Shown: one piece after another, positions 9,801-17,650 of the stretch
How the letters are laid out: each line of letters starts with the position of its first letter
Position numbering within the stretch: position 1 is the first letter of the stretch
Source: CAVQND01 sp049518415
GTDB lineage: Bacteria; Verrucomicrobiota; Verrucomicrobiia; Limisphaerales; UBA8199
Length of the DNA: 64,000 nucleotides
Reading direction: 5' to 3'
Assembly (NCBI GenBank): GCA_049518415.1
Contig: JBEKRX010000018.1
Span: forward strand, 1-64,000
Made by a program: the position numbers and the translations under genes
Notes under the pieces: generated by a model
Seen by the model: only the letters and a program-made list of their open reading frames with translations
The model's database searches: none
Told to the model about the DNA's origin: nothing

Positions 9801-10916
9801 ATTTTCGACCAGAACCCCGCCAGGAAGTTTTATGTCGAGGAAAGCTTGGCGATCAAGTGGATGTACCCTTACTTGACACCCTTCGGCATCATCCTGAACC
9901 TCAACCGCCAGCCCCCTGCTGAATTCACCGACGACCTCCTCCGGCGCGACCACGAGTTCTGGACCCAGTACTCCGAGCGGCTCATCGGCAACTGGATCAC
10001 TTACGACACCCCCATCCGCGACATCGTCGCCTGGATTGAACGCGTTTACCAGCGCCGCGATTTCTCCGGCTTCAAGGGCGACCGCAAGTTCATCCGCGAT
10101 GACCAGGCCCAGAAGGCCTTCTCGAAGCTTCGCAGCGCCATTGCCGGAGTCTATAATTACCGCCTCTTCACTATGGCCAAGCCCGGCCCCGAACAGCAAC
10201 GCCTGCTCAAGGAGACCGACTTTGCCCTCCGCCAGGCCTTTGCCTTTTGCCCCTACAGCCTGGAGGCGGTCGCCCGTTACGTTCAGTTCCTGGCCAATTT
10301 CCGCCGCTTTGACGACGCCCTCCTGGTCGCCCACACCTGCCTGAAACTGGACCCCTACAATGGCCAGGTGCTCGGCATCATCAAGAACATCCAGGCCTGG
10401 AAGGACCAGCAGCCGGCACTGGTTCCCAGCATCCAGGCCCTCGAACAATTGGAGCAGAGCCTCCAAAACAACCCCACCAATTTCCAAGCCGCTTTTGACC
10501 TCGCCGCCACCTGCCTTCAATTGCAGCAAACCAATCGGGCGGTCGCAATCCTCGACCGTGTCTTGAGCAGCCCCCAGGTCAATTACGCCGCCCTCGCCGT
10601 CCTGGCCCAGGCCTACGCCCAGATCGGCGATTTCCCCAAGCTCCAGGCCGTCCTGGAGAAAACTGTCAAGCTCTTCCCCGAGGCCCCGGAGGCCTGGTAC
10701 AATTTGGCCGCCCTCAGCGCCGCCACCGGCCACGCCGCCGAGGCCCTCCCCAGCCTCCGCCGCGCCCTCGAACTGAGCGCCCAACGCCTCAAGCGCGACC
10801 CCAAGGCCCCCGACCTGGCGGCCCAGGCCCGGAAAGACCCCCGCTTCGACCCCCTCCTCCAAAGGCCCGAATTCCAGCAGTTGCTGCCCCCCGCCCCCCA
10901 GGCCCCTCCAAGATAA
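6804..10916 (+). CDS. DUF2723 membrane protein with C-terminal TPR repeats
   Basis: About 1370 residues. The N-terminal DUF2723 signature is clear: YYLTLAPEVTLEDSGELAA followed by GIPHSPGYPVWTL. This GT-C-fold domain is related to protein O-mannosyltransferases, and many TM helices extend to about residue 620. A large soluble region follows (about 630-1180), with a Lys/Arg-rich coiled segment near 830-870. Residues about 1190-1350 are TPR-like (NPTNFQAAFDLAATCLQLQQ, PEAPEAWYNLAALSAATGHA). ATG at 6804 is chosen over the TTG at 6801. The substrate is unknown; I infer a membrane glycosyltransferase working on the outer face. It follows the sigma/TM pair by 36 bp and may belong to its regulon. 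Confidence 0.85.
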   Translation: MHPIRKSSPPAPPNALPSPGPALFRRIDWLTALVTAAAVWLGYYLTLAPEVTLEDSGELAAGSFYAGIPHSPGYPVWTLYTWLWTVLLPFKNIAWRVALGEATSGAVAAGLLGLLVSRGSSLLIKGIEELKALAGRWEAAICMVSGFVAGLLLGYNGFMWSQSVIVEVYSFGLLSFMLVLLCLLRWIYAPRQPRYLYYALFFFGLCFTNHQTLIVAAMGIEVAIAAADLRLGRNLFLGNSILYLGGWLLSAEHVFTALQANHAVFVIFHIVGACSIAAYAWFARLTSQRFTELVMDAAYAAFWLLLASLPATGPFGALLALGALAAFIRLAWQARQMRGEWLVVLLCGLCWVAGAAFYFYLPLAGMTNPPMEWSYPRTVDGFIHALTRGQYEKTNPTDIFHHPGVFALQLLSLGRSIIEEFNWLYAFLALIPFLFFPKLLRRERAWLIGITAIYLCLGVLLLILLNPPPDRAAQQLVRVFFTASHTLIALLVGYGLALVAAFMGTNYPRFRPWGLLGGLLAAGLAVLSFTELTQDTYFGQGAPFGLRPLLALVGQVFTNPNQYGLPVYAGLMLVALTLVFLAALCFARQRAPLAITLALFALMPLHSILTHWSDNEERQHWFGYWFGHDMFSPPFKGQDGQPLYPPMARDAILFGGTDPGRFCPTYMIFCESFIPHPCQPPEDQNFDRRDVYIITQNALGDPPYLNYLRAQYNRSQQVDPPFFQEFCRLLLRDKEYETNFLARAVQPLDRFFTHLGKRIEKRRRIGTSWFAQTDFIDLPAFAARLDPGPRQDPLSKYLYQHLDPATRRLLAAKADQLAVRRALARDLNRVLEQELRARSLLADRQAEMRETDAAGNATSKRARRRQQELGKEIAELSLIGPLYDPEHFKHVALPPYLADFIKQNPQGDTRIRLNRLLLEAAYPNELARSLAGVYPDREIYIPTTADAQRCTQEYLADARRRLQLNQLEPGESIIELPDGRVQLVGQATVMVVNGLLTKVIFDQNPARKFYVEESLAIKWMYPYLTPFGIILNLNRQPPAEFTDDLLRRDHEFWTQYSERLIGNWITYDTPIRDIVAWIERVYQRRDFSGFKGDRKFIRDDQAQKAFSKLRSAIAGVYNYRLFTMAKPGPEQQRLLKETDFALRQAFAFCPYSLEAVARYVQFLANFRRFDDALLVAHTCLKLDPYNGQVLGIIKNIQAWKDQQPALVPSIQALEQLEQSLQNNPTNFQAAFDLAATCLQLQQTNRAVAILDRVLSSPQVNYAALAVLAQAYAQIGDFPKLQAVLEKTVKLFPEAPEAWYNLAALSAATGHAAEALPSLRRALELSAQRLKRDPKAPDLAAQARKDPRFDPLLQRPEFQQLLPPAPQAPPR

Positions 10917-11510
10917 GTCCCCTTTTCACTTGGCACGAAACTGGCTTCTCTGTAGATGATGGCGGTACGATGAATGTCCGCCTTGGGGCCAGGCCGGCGC
11001 CTGCTCCCTCGACACAACTTAAATCAGTCAACGCCGTGATATGCTTTATTTGACCAAAATGACCGTCCTTTGCGGATGCAGCGCCTTTCTGATCTACAGC
11101 TTCCCGCTGATCAGCCAGATTGTCATCATCGCGCTGCTGGCTTTCCTGTGGCTTTCCTGCGCCCACAGGACGATCCTCAGTCTTCGCCGACGCTGACCGT
11201 TGGCCGCCCGGCCCCTCCACGCCCGCTGCTTGAGCCGCCGCTGCGGATTCAATGACCAATGAGCAATACTCAATGCTCTCAATGAATCCCGATTCCGAAT
11301 CGGGATTCCAGTGGCGGTCTGAGGCGCAGCCTCGTTAAGTTACAATCTGTCAATACCTCCTCCGCTTGCCGCCATTTTCTCGGCCGGTGCTCAAAGCCTT
11401 TCCTCACCAATCCCGGTGGAACCATCAAAAACCGTGTTTCCCCCCTTGCCGCGACGGCTGCAACGGCCTACCCTGCCCATCCAGACGAAAAGCCAAAACC
11501 CAATCAATCC
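10917..11510. other. Intergenic region with repeats and one small ORF
   Basis: About 590 bp between the DUF2723 gene and the DegT-like gene. It contains a 51-codon ORF (11041-11196, listed separately), a CAATGACCAATGAGCAATAC repeat at 11252-11271 related to those at 29540-29650, and the palindrome CCCGATTCCGAATCGGG at 11288-11304, the same unit as in the 5.1-kb cluster. No other gene is seen. Confidence 0.6.
11041..11196 (+). CDS. putative small membrane protein (51 aa)
   Basis: An ATG-initiated ORF of 51 codons whose translation has one or two hydrophobic stretches (TVLCGCSAFLIYSFPLISQ and IVIIALLAFLWLSCA) and a basic tail (HRTILSLRRR), the expected pattern for a small inner-membrane protein with a positive-inside C-terminus. 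I see no clear ribosome-binding site and do not recognise the sequence. It may be a real small protein or chance in GC-rich intergenic DNA. Confidence 0.35.
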   Translation: MLYLTKMTVLCGCSAFLIYSFPLISQIVIIALLAFLWLSCAHRTILSLRRR

Positions 11511-12872
11511 ATGAAAGAACAGAATTTGACTCGGCGCCAGTTCCTCGCAGCGGCCTCCGCCAGTTCGTTGGCGGCCGTGGCCTCAACCTCACTGCCCGCC
11601 TGCGCGGGCGTCACCCAGAAGACCGGCAAACTGGCCGTCCTGGGCGGTGAACCCATACGCAAGAACAAATCGTGGCCGGCCTGGCCTTACATCGACCAAA
11701 GCATCGTGGAGGCGGTCGTCAAGACCACCAAGAGCGGCGTCTGGTGCCGCATCCAGTCCGCCTCCGGCACCGTGGCCACCTTCGAGAAGGAGTATGCGAA
11801 CCTGATGGGCGCCCGGTTCTGCGTGGCCACCGGCTCGGGAACCCAGGCCCTGCACACTTGCGTGGAAGCCCTGGGCATCGGCGCCGGCGACGAAGTCATC
11901 ACTTCGCCGTACACCGACCCGGGAACTATCGCGAGCATCCTCTGCGCGCGCGCGCTCCCGGTACTGGCTGACCTGGACCCGGCCTCCTTCCAACTCGACC
12001 CGGACGACGTCGAAAGAAGGATTACGGAAAACACCCGGGCGATCATGCCCGTTCACATGATGGGGCAGCCCTGTCACCTGGAACGCATCCTGGCCATTGC
12101 CCGCCAGCACAACCTGAGCGTGATCGAAGATGCCGCTCAGGCCCACCTGGCCGAGTACCAGGGCAAAAAGCTCGGCACCATCGCTCCCTTGGGCTGCTTC
12201 AGTTTCCAGACCAGCAAGACCATCGCCTGTGGCGAAGGCGGGGCCATCCTGGGCAACGACGAACAACTCATGGACAAGTGCTACACCGTCCACAATCACG
12301 GCACTTCTCGCCGGGGACGCACCGAGGTCATTGGCCCCAAGTACCGGATGAACGAGTTCCAGGCGGCCGTGCTGCTGGCGCAATTGGCCGGCGCCCAGGA
12401 ACGCTTCCGCCGCCGCAATGAAAACGCCGCCTACCTGTCCTCCAGGCTCAATGGGTGTCCGGGCATCCTCCCCCAAAAACTCTATCCAGGCACCGCCAGC
12501 GGCTCTTTCTACATCTATGCCATGAGCTACAACAAACAACACTTCAACAACGTGGACCGCGCCCGCTTCCTCAAGGCGGTCAAGGCCGAAGGCGTCGACC
12601 TGAGCCCCTACATCGACCAGGGATTGCACCGGGAACCCTGGGTCGAGCACATCCTCAAGACCAAGGCCTATCAGAACGCGTTTTCCTCCCGCCGGCTCCA
12701 GCAATTCCGCGAACAGATGAGCTGTCCCAATTGCGACCGCGTATGCCAGGAAATGACGATGGTCTGGGCTTCCGGCCCCCTCCTCGGCACGCGGGCGGAC
12801 ATGGATGCCATCGCCGACGCCATCCTCAAGGTCTATGAGCATCGGGACGAGCTCAGTTCGATGTCCGCGTAA
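11511..12872 (+). CDS. DegT/DnrJ/EryC1/StrS-type PLP aminotransferase with Tat signal
   Basis: 453 residues. The N-terminus carries a twin-arginine signal (LTRRQFLAAASASSLAAVAS), with a possible lipobox-like LPACAG after it. The rest is a full DegT-fold enzyme: GSGTQALHTCVEALGIGAGD (substrate/PLP region), VIEDAAQAHLAEYQGKKLG (PLP-ring Asp), SFQTSKTIACGEGGAI (Schiff-base Lys) and NHGTSRRGR. These enzymes normally make amino sugars from keto sugars in the cytoplasm. An exported version, if correct, would be unusual and may act on other substrates. A paralogous subgroup with Tat leaders exists in Verrucomicrobia and Planctomycetes as far as I recall. It stands alone, convergent with the gene at 12903. 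Confidence 0.85.
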   Translation: MKEQNLTRRQFLAAASASSLAAVASTSLPACAGVTQKTGKLAVLGGEPIRKNKSWPAWPYIDQSIVEAVVKTTKSGVWCRIQSASGTVATFEKEYANLMGARFCVATGSGTQALHTCVEALGIGAGDEVITSPYTDPGTIASILCARALPVLADLDPASFQLDPDDVERRITENTRAIMPVHMMGQPCHLERILAIARQHNLSVIEDAAQAHLAEYQGKKLGTIAPLGCFSFQTSKTIACGEGGAILGNDEQLMDKCYTVHNHGTSRRGRTEVIGPKYRMNEFQAAVLLAQLAGAQERFRRRNENAAYLSSRLNGCPGILPQKLYPGTASGSFYIYAMSYNKQHFNNVDRARFLKAVKAEGVDLSPYIDQGLHREPWVEHILKTKAYQNAFSSRRLQQFREQMSCPNCDRVCQEMTMVWASGPLLGTRADMDAIADAILKVYEHRDELSSMSA

Positions 12873-12902
12873 GGACTTCCAGCTCTGCGCAGCCAAGCGC
12901 GG

Positions 12903-14996
12903 TTACCTGGGCACAGCCGCACATTGCTTCCACAACTGTGCGACCCGTTGCTTTTGCGGGTCAGTGGATTTTTCGTAAGCGGTGACCTCCCGGGCCAGGC
13001 CCTCCGCCACTTTCCGCACGGTGTCGAGGTAGGACTCATCCGCCGCGGCCTGCGAAACCGGGTTGGCCAGAGGCTTCAACTTGCCCAGGGCCAGCCGGTC
13101 CAAGCGCCTGTGCGTGGCACAGAGGCACTCCACCGCCAGCCGGGCGTGAGCCGCTGCGTAAGTGTCCGCCAGCCCGCGGTCGGCGAGCAGGCGATGGAAT
13201 TTGCGCAGGCGCTCGTCCGTGGCGAACAGCGACGCGATGTCCGGGCGGTTTTCGCCCTTGCTATCGGCGCCCAGGCGCAAGGGCGGTTCGTTGGCGGCCA
13301 GGTTGGTTTTTCTGAGACGCAGCCAGGCGGCGTCGTGCGGCGGCGCCGGCGGCAGCGCGTCGTCTGCGGGCGCCCCTGGAAATCCAAGCGGCTTGGCGCC
13401 ACCCAGGGCGATTTCCAGCACGGCGCTTGCCGGCACCTTTTCGTAGGGAAGGGAGATCGACTGCTGGTCGAACGAATTCCACCGCTCGCCATTGAGCGTG
13501 ACCGCCGTGATGGGACCCGTCCCGACGGTGGCAAGCTCAAGGCGCTTGGCGCCGAAGCGAACCGGGAAGCGCTGTTCCAGCCGGGTGACGCCCGGCGGGA
13601 TATGTGGCAGCAAGGTCAGTCCGTCGGCACGGTAGAGATACTCGAACAGACCGCGCACGAAAGCGGCCGGCGGACCGAAGGCGTCATAAGTCAGGTTGAT
13701 CGGCTGGCCGGGCTGGTAAACGTCGCTGCCAAACTTGACCAGCGGATTGTCCAGGCGGAACCGCTCGGCGAAGCCAAGCCACTGGCGCAGCGAGCGGCGC
13801 GCCTCCTCGAATTTGCCCAGCCGATAATAACCCAGCAGCATCCGCGCTTCACAGGTGGACCAGTGCCCGCCGTTGACCCACGTGCCGAAGGCCCACAACC
13901 CCGCCGGCGGCTCGTACATGTCATCGTAGGACGGGTAGTTCGGCAGGATGAACTCATGCGGCCGGAGGCCGGGTAGCGAGGCAATCCGGGCATAAATCCG
14001 CCCCGCCTGCGCGTCATCCGCCACCCGGAACGCGATGGCATCGTGGTTCGGCGAACTCTCGAAGTACCCGTGCCGGGCGGCCCCCAACACCCCGTGGCGC
14101 GTGCCGTCCGGGTCGAGAGATTTAATGAAATAACCTTCCTCCGTCACCAGCAGCGTGAGACCCTTCCTGGCCGAGTCGCGCCGTTGCTGGCACAGCCTGG
14201 CCTGGTCGCTGCGCCCCGCCAGTTTCTCCACCTCCATGAGTCGGTCCAGCGCGGCAATGTAAGTAACCGACAGGCCGCTCAAGTAAGCCTTCCCATAGGT
14301 ACCATCGGGCTTTTTCCAGCCGGCGAAACTCGGGGCCAGCAGATTGGCCGCCGCTCCTGCCAGAAAGAGGTTGTTCGTCGGGTCGCGCCGAGTCTCGATG
14401 AAATTCGCGCAGCGTTCCAGCTTTGGCAGGTACTTGGCAATGGCTGGCGCCTCGCGGCTGATAAGCAGGAGTTCGGACTGCAGGAGCAGCCCCGCCGCCG
14501 TGAACTCCATGCCCCAATCGTGCATCGCCGGGCGCCCATCGCCTTGCCGATAGACGATCCACCCCGGTCGCGCCGCATCGCAAAGACAACCATCCGGCGC
14601 CACCCAGTTGAACGGCGGCGCGGCCCCGACCCGCTGGCCGTCGCCCATCTGGTCGAACCAGAGGTCCTGCGAGTTTTGCAGGAAGGTGATGAACGGCTCC
14701 GGCAAGAACGGCAGCACGCTGTAAGTCGGGCCATAACTGTTTTGAATCCACCACGCGTCCCACGTCGGGCCCTCGACCAGGCCGTTCCAGCTCGGCATAT
14801 ACAGCATCGCTAGATTCTGAAACTCAGGATCGGGTGCGAACGTGCGCCGGGCGATGTCGAGCAACCGTAAGTACTCGGCGTCCCCGGTCCCGCGAAAAAA
14901 CTTGCCCTCGAATTCCGTGCCTTCGGCCCCCGCCAAGGGCGAGCCGAAAGCATTAACCAGGACCAGCAGTGCGAAGAGCAGTTTGGGTGCTTTCAT
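12903..14996 (-). CDS. secreted alpha/alpha-barrel glycoside hydrolase-like protein
   Basis: 697 residues with an N-terminal signal peptide (LLFALLVLVNAFGSPLAGA). The body has the aromatic- and acid-rich helices of (alpha/alpha)6-barrel glycosidases such as GH63/GH37/MGH1-like enzymes: GPTWDAWWIQNSYGPTYSVL, AMHDWGMEFTAAGLLLQSEL, NYPSYDDMYEPPAGLWAFG and WVNGGHWSTCEARMLLGYYR. Candidate catalytic acids are in those segments, but I cannot fix them. Residues about 560-697 form a helical extension rich in Ala and charged residues. It is the last gene of the minus-strand run after the two FtsX permeases (22-bp gap), so it may be co-transcribed with them. Family is uncertain; substrate unknown. Confidence 0.65.
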   Translation of the reverse strand: MKAPKLLFALLVLVNAFGSPLAGAEGTEFEGKFFRGTGDAEYLRLLDIARRTFAPDPEFQNLAMLYMPSWNGLVEGPTWDAWWIQNSYGPTYSVLPFLPEPFITFLQNSQDLWFDQMGDGQRVGAAPPFNWVAPDGCLCDAARPGWIVYRQGDGRPAMHDWGMEFTAAGLLLQSELLLISREAPAIAKYLPKLERCANFIETRRDPTNNLFLAGAAANLLAPSFAGWKKPDGTYGKAYLSGLSVTYIAALDRLMEVEKLAGRSDQARLCQQRRDSARKGLTLLVTEEGYFIKSLDPDGTRHGVLGAARHGYFESSPNHDAIAFRVADDAQAGRIYARIASLPGLRPHEFILPNYPSYDDMYEPPAGLWAFGTWVNGGHWSTCEARMLLGYYRLGKFEEARRSLRQWLGFAERFRLDNPLVKFGSDVYQPGQPINLTYDAFGPPAAFVRGLFEYLYRADGLTLLPHIPPGVTRLEQRFPVRFGAKRLELATVGTGPITAVTLNGERWNSFDQQSISLPYEKVPASAVLEIALGGAKPLGFPGAPADDALPPAPPHDAAWLRLRKTNLAANEPPLRLGADSKGENRPDIASLFATDERLRKFHRLLADRGLADTYAAAHARLAVECLCATHRRLDRLALGKLKPLANPVSQAAADESYLDTVRKVAEGLAREVTAYEKSTDPQKQRVAQLWKQCAAVPR

Positions 14997-15018
14997 GGTC
15001 AGGGGTCGCGGGCGGAAA

Positions 15019-16272
15019 TTACTCGCTCCGCATCGCTTGCACCGGGTCGAGCCTGGCCGCGCGCAAGGCGGGGATCATGGCGGCGATGAGCCCGACTGCC
15101 GTCAGGATCGAGCTTGAGATCACCAGCGCCGAGAGCGACACGGCCAAATGGATGTCCCCGCGCCCGGAAGTGTCCTCGAAGAGCGGCCCCAAAAACGGGA
15201 GCGAGCCAATCAGCTTCACCAGGCCTGCTGCCAGGAGGAAACCGAGCAAGCCCCCGCTCAGTGTCAACATCAGCCCTTCAAAGAGGATCTGGAGCAAGAC
15301 ATGCCGCCGCCGGGCGCCCAGGGCCTTGAGCACCCCAATCTCCCGCGTCCGCTCCGTCACCGAGACCAGCATGATGTTCACCACCCCTACCGCCCCGATG
15401 CTCAAGGTGAACGTCCCGATAATGGTCAACAACAGCTTTAACCCAACGCTCACATTGGTGATCAGCGCCAGGAATTTGTTCCACTCGATGATCTCCACCG
15501 CGCGGGTATCAGTCACGTTGAAATTGTGGGCCCGGGCCAGCGCCGCCCGAATGTCCGCCACGATCCGGTCCCGGAACTGATTGCTCGCCGGCAGCAAGAC
15601 GATGTCGTTCAGGTAACGAATGTCCGCCAGGCCCGACAGCGTGGTGAACGGCACGAAGGCGGTCATGTCGTCCGGGGCCTCGTAGTTGGTAATTTGGGTC
15701 TTTTTCTCGAGCACCCCGATGACCGTGAAACGGACGCCGTTGATTTTGATCTCGCTGCCCACGGCCGGCAGCCCGCTGAACAGTTCTTTCCTGAGGTTCT
15801 GGCCAATCACGGCCACCCGCCGCCGGTGGAGCACGTCCTCCTCCGAGAGAAACCTTCCGAGGGCGATTTCCGCATCGCGAATTCGTTGATACGACGCATA
15901 GACCCCGCTCACCTGATAGCTGCGCGTCCGCTCGTTGAACACCAAGGGGTAAAACCGCCGGGCCTCGGGCGAGACCGCTTCCACCGTCGGCACTCCCTCT
16001 TGAATCGCTTTGACATCGCTCAGTTCGAGCCGGATGTGCCGTCCGGAACGCTCCCCGCCCGCCTGCAGGCTGGTCTGCCCGGGAAACACCACCACCAGGT
16101 CCTTCCCGATTTGCAGGAAGGCCTTGGTGAGCGCGCGCTCGAACCCCTGGCCGTAGGCCAGCAGCAGCATCAGCGACGCCACGCCCCAGATAATGCTAAG
16201 CATGGTCAGCGCCGACCGGAGCCGGTAGTGGGCCAGCGCGCCCAGCGCCTCCCTGAAGATATGACCAATCAT
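15019..16272 (-). CDS. ABC transporter permease, MacB/FtsX type (second of pair)
   Basis: 417 residues with the MacB architecture: one N-terminal TM (ALTMLSIIWGVASLMLLLAY), a periplasmic MacB-PCD region to about residue 265, then three C-terminal FtsX TMs. SVTERTREIGVLKALGARRR is the conserved cytoplasmic coupling segment, and the C-terminal PALRAARLDPVQAMRSE is typical. The start overlaps the stop of the upstream permease by ATGA at 16269-16272, so translation is coupled. The partner ATPase is not encoded in this operon. Such permeases transmit ATPase strokes to a periplasmic adaptor for lipoprotein, peptide or antibiotic export. Confidence 0.9.
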   Translation of the reverse strand: MIGHIFREALGALAHYRLRSALTMLSIIWGVASLMLLLAYGQGFERALTKAFLQIGKDLVVVFPGQTSLQAGGERSGRHIRLELSDVKAIQEGVPTVEAVSPEARRFYPLVFNERTRSYQVSGVYASYQRIRDAEIALGRFLSEEDVLHRRRVAVIGQNLRKELFSGLPAVGSEIKINGVRFTVIGVLEKKTQITNYEAPDDMTAFVPFTTLSGLADIRYLNDIVLLPASNQFRDRIVADIRAALARAHNFNVTDTRAVEIIEWNKFLALITNVSVGLKLLLTIIGTFTLSIGAVGVVNIMLVSVTERTREIGVLKALGARRRHVLLQILFEGLMLTLSGGLLGFLLAAGLVKLIGSLPFLGPLFEDTSGRGDIHLAVSLSALVISSSILTAVGLIAAMIPALRAARLDPVQAMRSE

Positions 16273-17642
16273 TCGTACCTCAGGGCTTCCACCGGCGTGA
16301 GCCGCGACGCCCGGCGCGCCGGATAAATGGCAGACCCAATTCCCACCAGCACCAGCGTGCCAAAGGCCAGCAGGGCCGTCCGGGCACTGACCGGCAGCCC
16401 GGCGAACAGGGTGGGCAGCGGCAGGCGGCTCACCGCCGAGCAGATCGCCCAGGCCGCCGCCAGGCCCGCCAGGCCGCTGACAAGGGTCAAAGCGATTGCC
16501 TCCAGAAAGAACTCGAAGAGGATGCGCCCCGGCGAGGCCCCCACGGCCTGTTTGACGCCGATCTCCCGGGTCCTTTCAGCCACCGACACCAGCATAATGT
16601 TCATCACGCCGATGCCCCCCAAGCCCAGGGTAATGAAGGCCATGAAGCTCAGGAACAGCTCCATCGAATCGTATATGTGGCTCACCATTTGGGCCATTTG
16701 CACGGTGTCCCAGCACCAGATTGCCCCCTCGTCTGCCGGGTCGAACCCGTGCCGCCGCCCCAGCACCCGCCTGACTTGGCGCACCGCCTCCAGATGCTCG
16801 TCCGCCGACACGGGCATAAAGAGGATATTGTCGATGTGGCCCGGACCGATGAATGGGCGCGGGTCGGGAAAGTGCCTGGCCATGGCCGTGTACGGGATGA
16901 GCACTTTGTTGCCATCCAGGCCATTGTACGAGTTGTTCTGCTCTTTTTTGGCCAGTTCCCCGATGACCGTAAAAGGCACGTCCCGGATATAGACCTGGAC
17001 GCCAACCGCCTGGCGCCCGGCAAAGAGCTGCTCCTTGACTGCGTCCCCAATCACGCAGACGCAACGCGCGTCTCGCATGTCGGTTTCCGAAACGTGGCGC
17101 CCGCCGGCCAGGTTCATGGAGCGGATTTGCTGATAGACGGGCGTGATGCCGTGCGTCGAGAACGCGCCCGAGTTGAACCGGCTGCGGACCGGCAAAGAAC
17201 TCTGCAACTCCGCGGTGACGTGCCGCACCAGGTAGCATTCCCGCCGGATCGCCCCCACGTCTTCGTAGGTGAACCGGACATCGCGCCCGGCCCGCTGGCC
17301 GCCGGCCTGCTGGGTGGTCCGCCCGGACCACAGGATGACCAGATCGGTGCCCAGCGAGGAAAGCATCTGGCGGTAGCCGAGCTTGAAACCCTCGCCGATG
17401 GCGATCATGAAAACAATCGACGCAATCCCCCAGGAGATGCCGAACATGGTGAGCAGGCTTCTGAGCTTGTGCGCCCAGATGTTGCGCAACGTCTGAATAA
17501 TGATCTCCCCGGTAAAGGTCATGGCAAGACGAAGGATTAAGAGCAGGATTAGCAGAAGGATTAGGACTAAGATTAAGATTAAGATTAGGATTAGGATTAG
17601 GATTAGGAATAGGAGAACAACCAGCTCCCCGGTAAAGGTCAT
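16269..17642 (-). CDS. ABC transporter permease, MacB/FtsX type, with repeat-derived N-terminal extension
   Basis: A MacB-like permease: N-terminal TM, MacB-PCD periplasmic domain, three C-terminal TMs, and the coupling motif SVAERTREIGVKQAVGASPG. Two starts are possible. ATG 17640-17642 overlaps the adaptor stop (ATGA). Its first residues MTFTGE are repeated 40 codons later at ATG 17520-17522, because a 26-bp direct repeat flanks a GATTAG/GATTAA array inserted at the gene junction. Using the upstream ATG prefixes the protein with a run of Leu/Ile residues; using the downstream ATG gives the ancestral N-terminus MTFTGEIIIQTLRNIWAHK. Reading stays open through the array (120 bp, a multiple of three). 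Which start is used cannot be told from sequence. Confidence 0.88.
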   Translation of the reverse strand: MTFTGELVVLLFLILILILILILILVLILLLILLLILRLAMTFTGEIIIQTLRNIWAHKLRSLLTMFGISWGIASIVFMIAIGEGFKLGYRQMLSSLGTDLVILWSGRTTQQAGGQRAGRDVRFTYEDVGAIRRECYLVRHVTAELQSSLPVRSRFNSGAFSTHGITPVYQQIRSMNLAGGRHVSETDMRDARCVCVIGDAVKEQLFAGRQAVGVQVYIRDVPFTVIGELAKKEQNNSYNGLDGNKVLIPYTAMARHFPDPRPFIGPGHIDNILFMPVSADEHLEAVRQVRRVLGRRHGFDPADEGAIWCWDTVQMAQMVSHIYDSMELFLSFMAFITLGLGGIGVMNIMLVSVAERTREIGVKQAVGASPGRILFEFFLEAIALTLVSGLAGLAAAWAICSAVSRLPLPTLFAGLPVSARTALLAFGTLVLVGIGSAIYPARRASRLTPVEALRYE

Positions 17643-17650
17643 GGCAAGAC
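17505..17650. repeat. Hexamer (GATTAG/GATTAA) array flanked by a 26-bp direct duplication
   Basis: CTCCCCGGTAAAGGTCATGG plus CAAGAC (26 bp) occurs at 17505-17530 and identically at 17625-17650, exactly 120 bp apart. Between them (about 17531-17624) is a degenerate array of AGGATTA and AAGATTA units. The duplicated segment spans the stop codon of the adaptor and the start of the permease. This is a third, gene-less member of the hexamer-array family also found at 39.5-40.0 and 63.5-63.6 kb. No clear terminal inverted repeats like those of the other two copies are seen here. Confidence 0.9.

Noticed and set aside
17531..17624. Telomere-like or CRISPR reading of the GATTAG arrays
   Set aside because: The units are 6 bp without spacers, occur internally with element ends, and no cas gene is present; not a telomere or a CRISPR.
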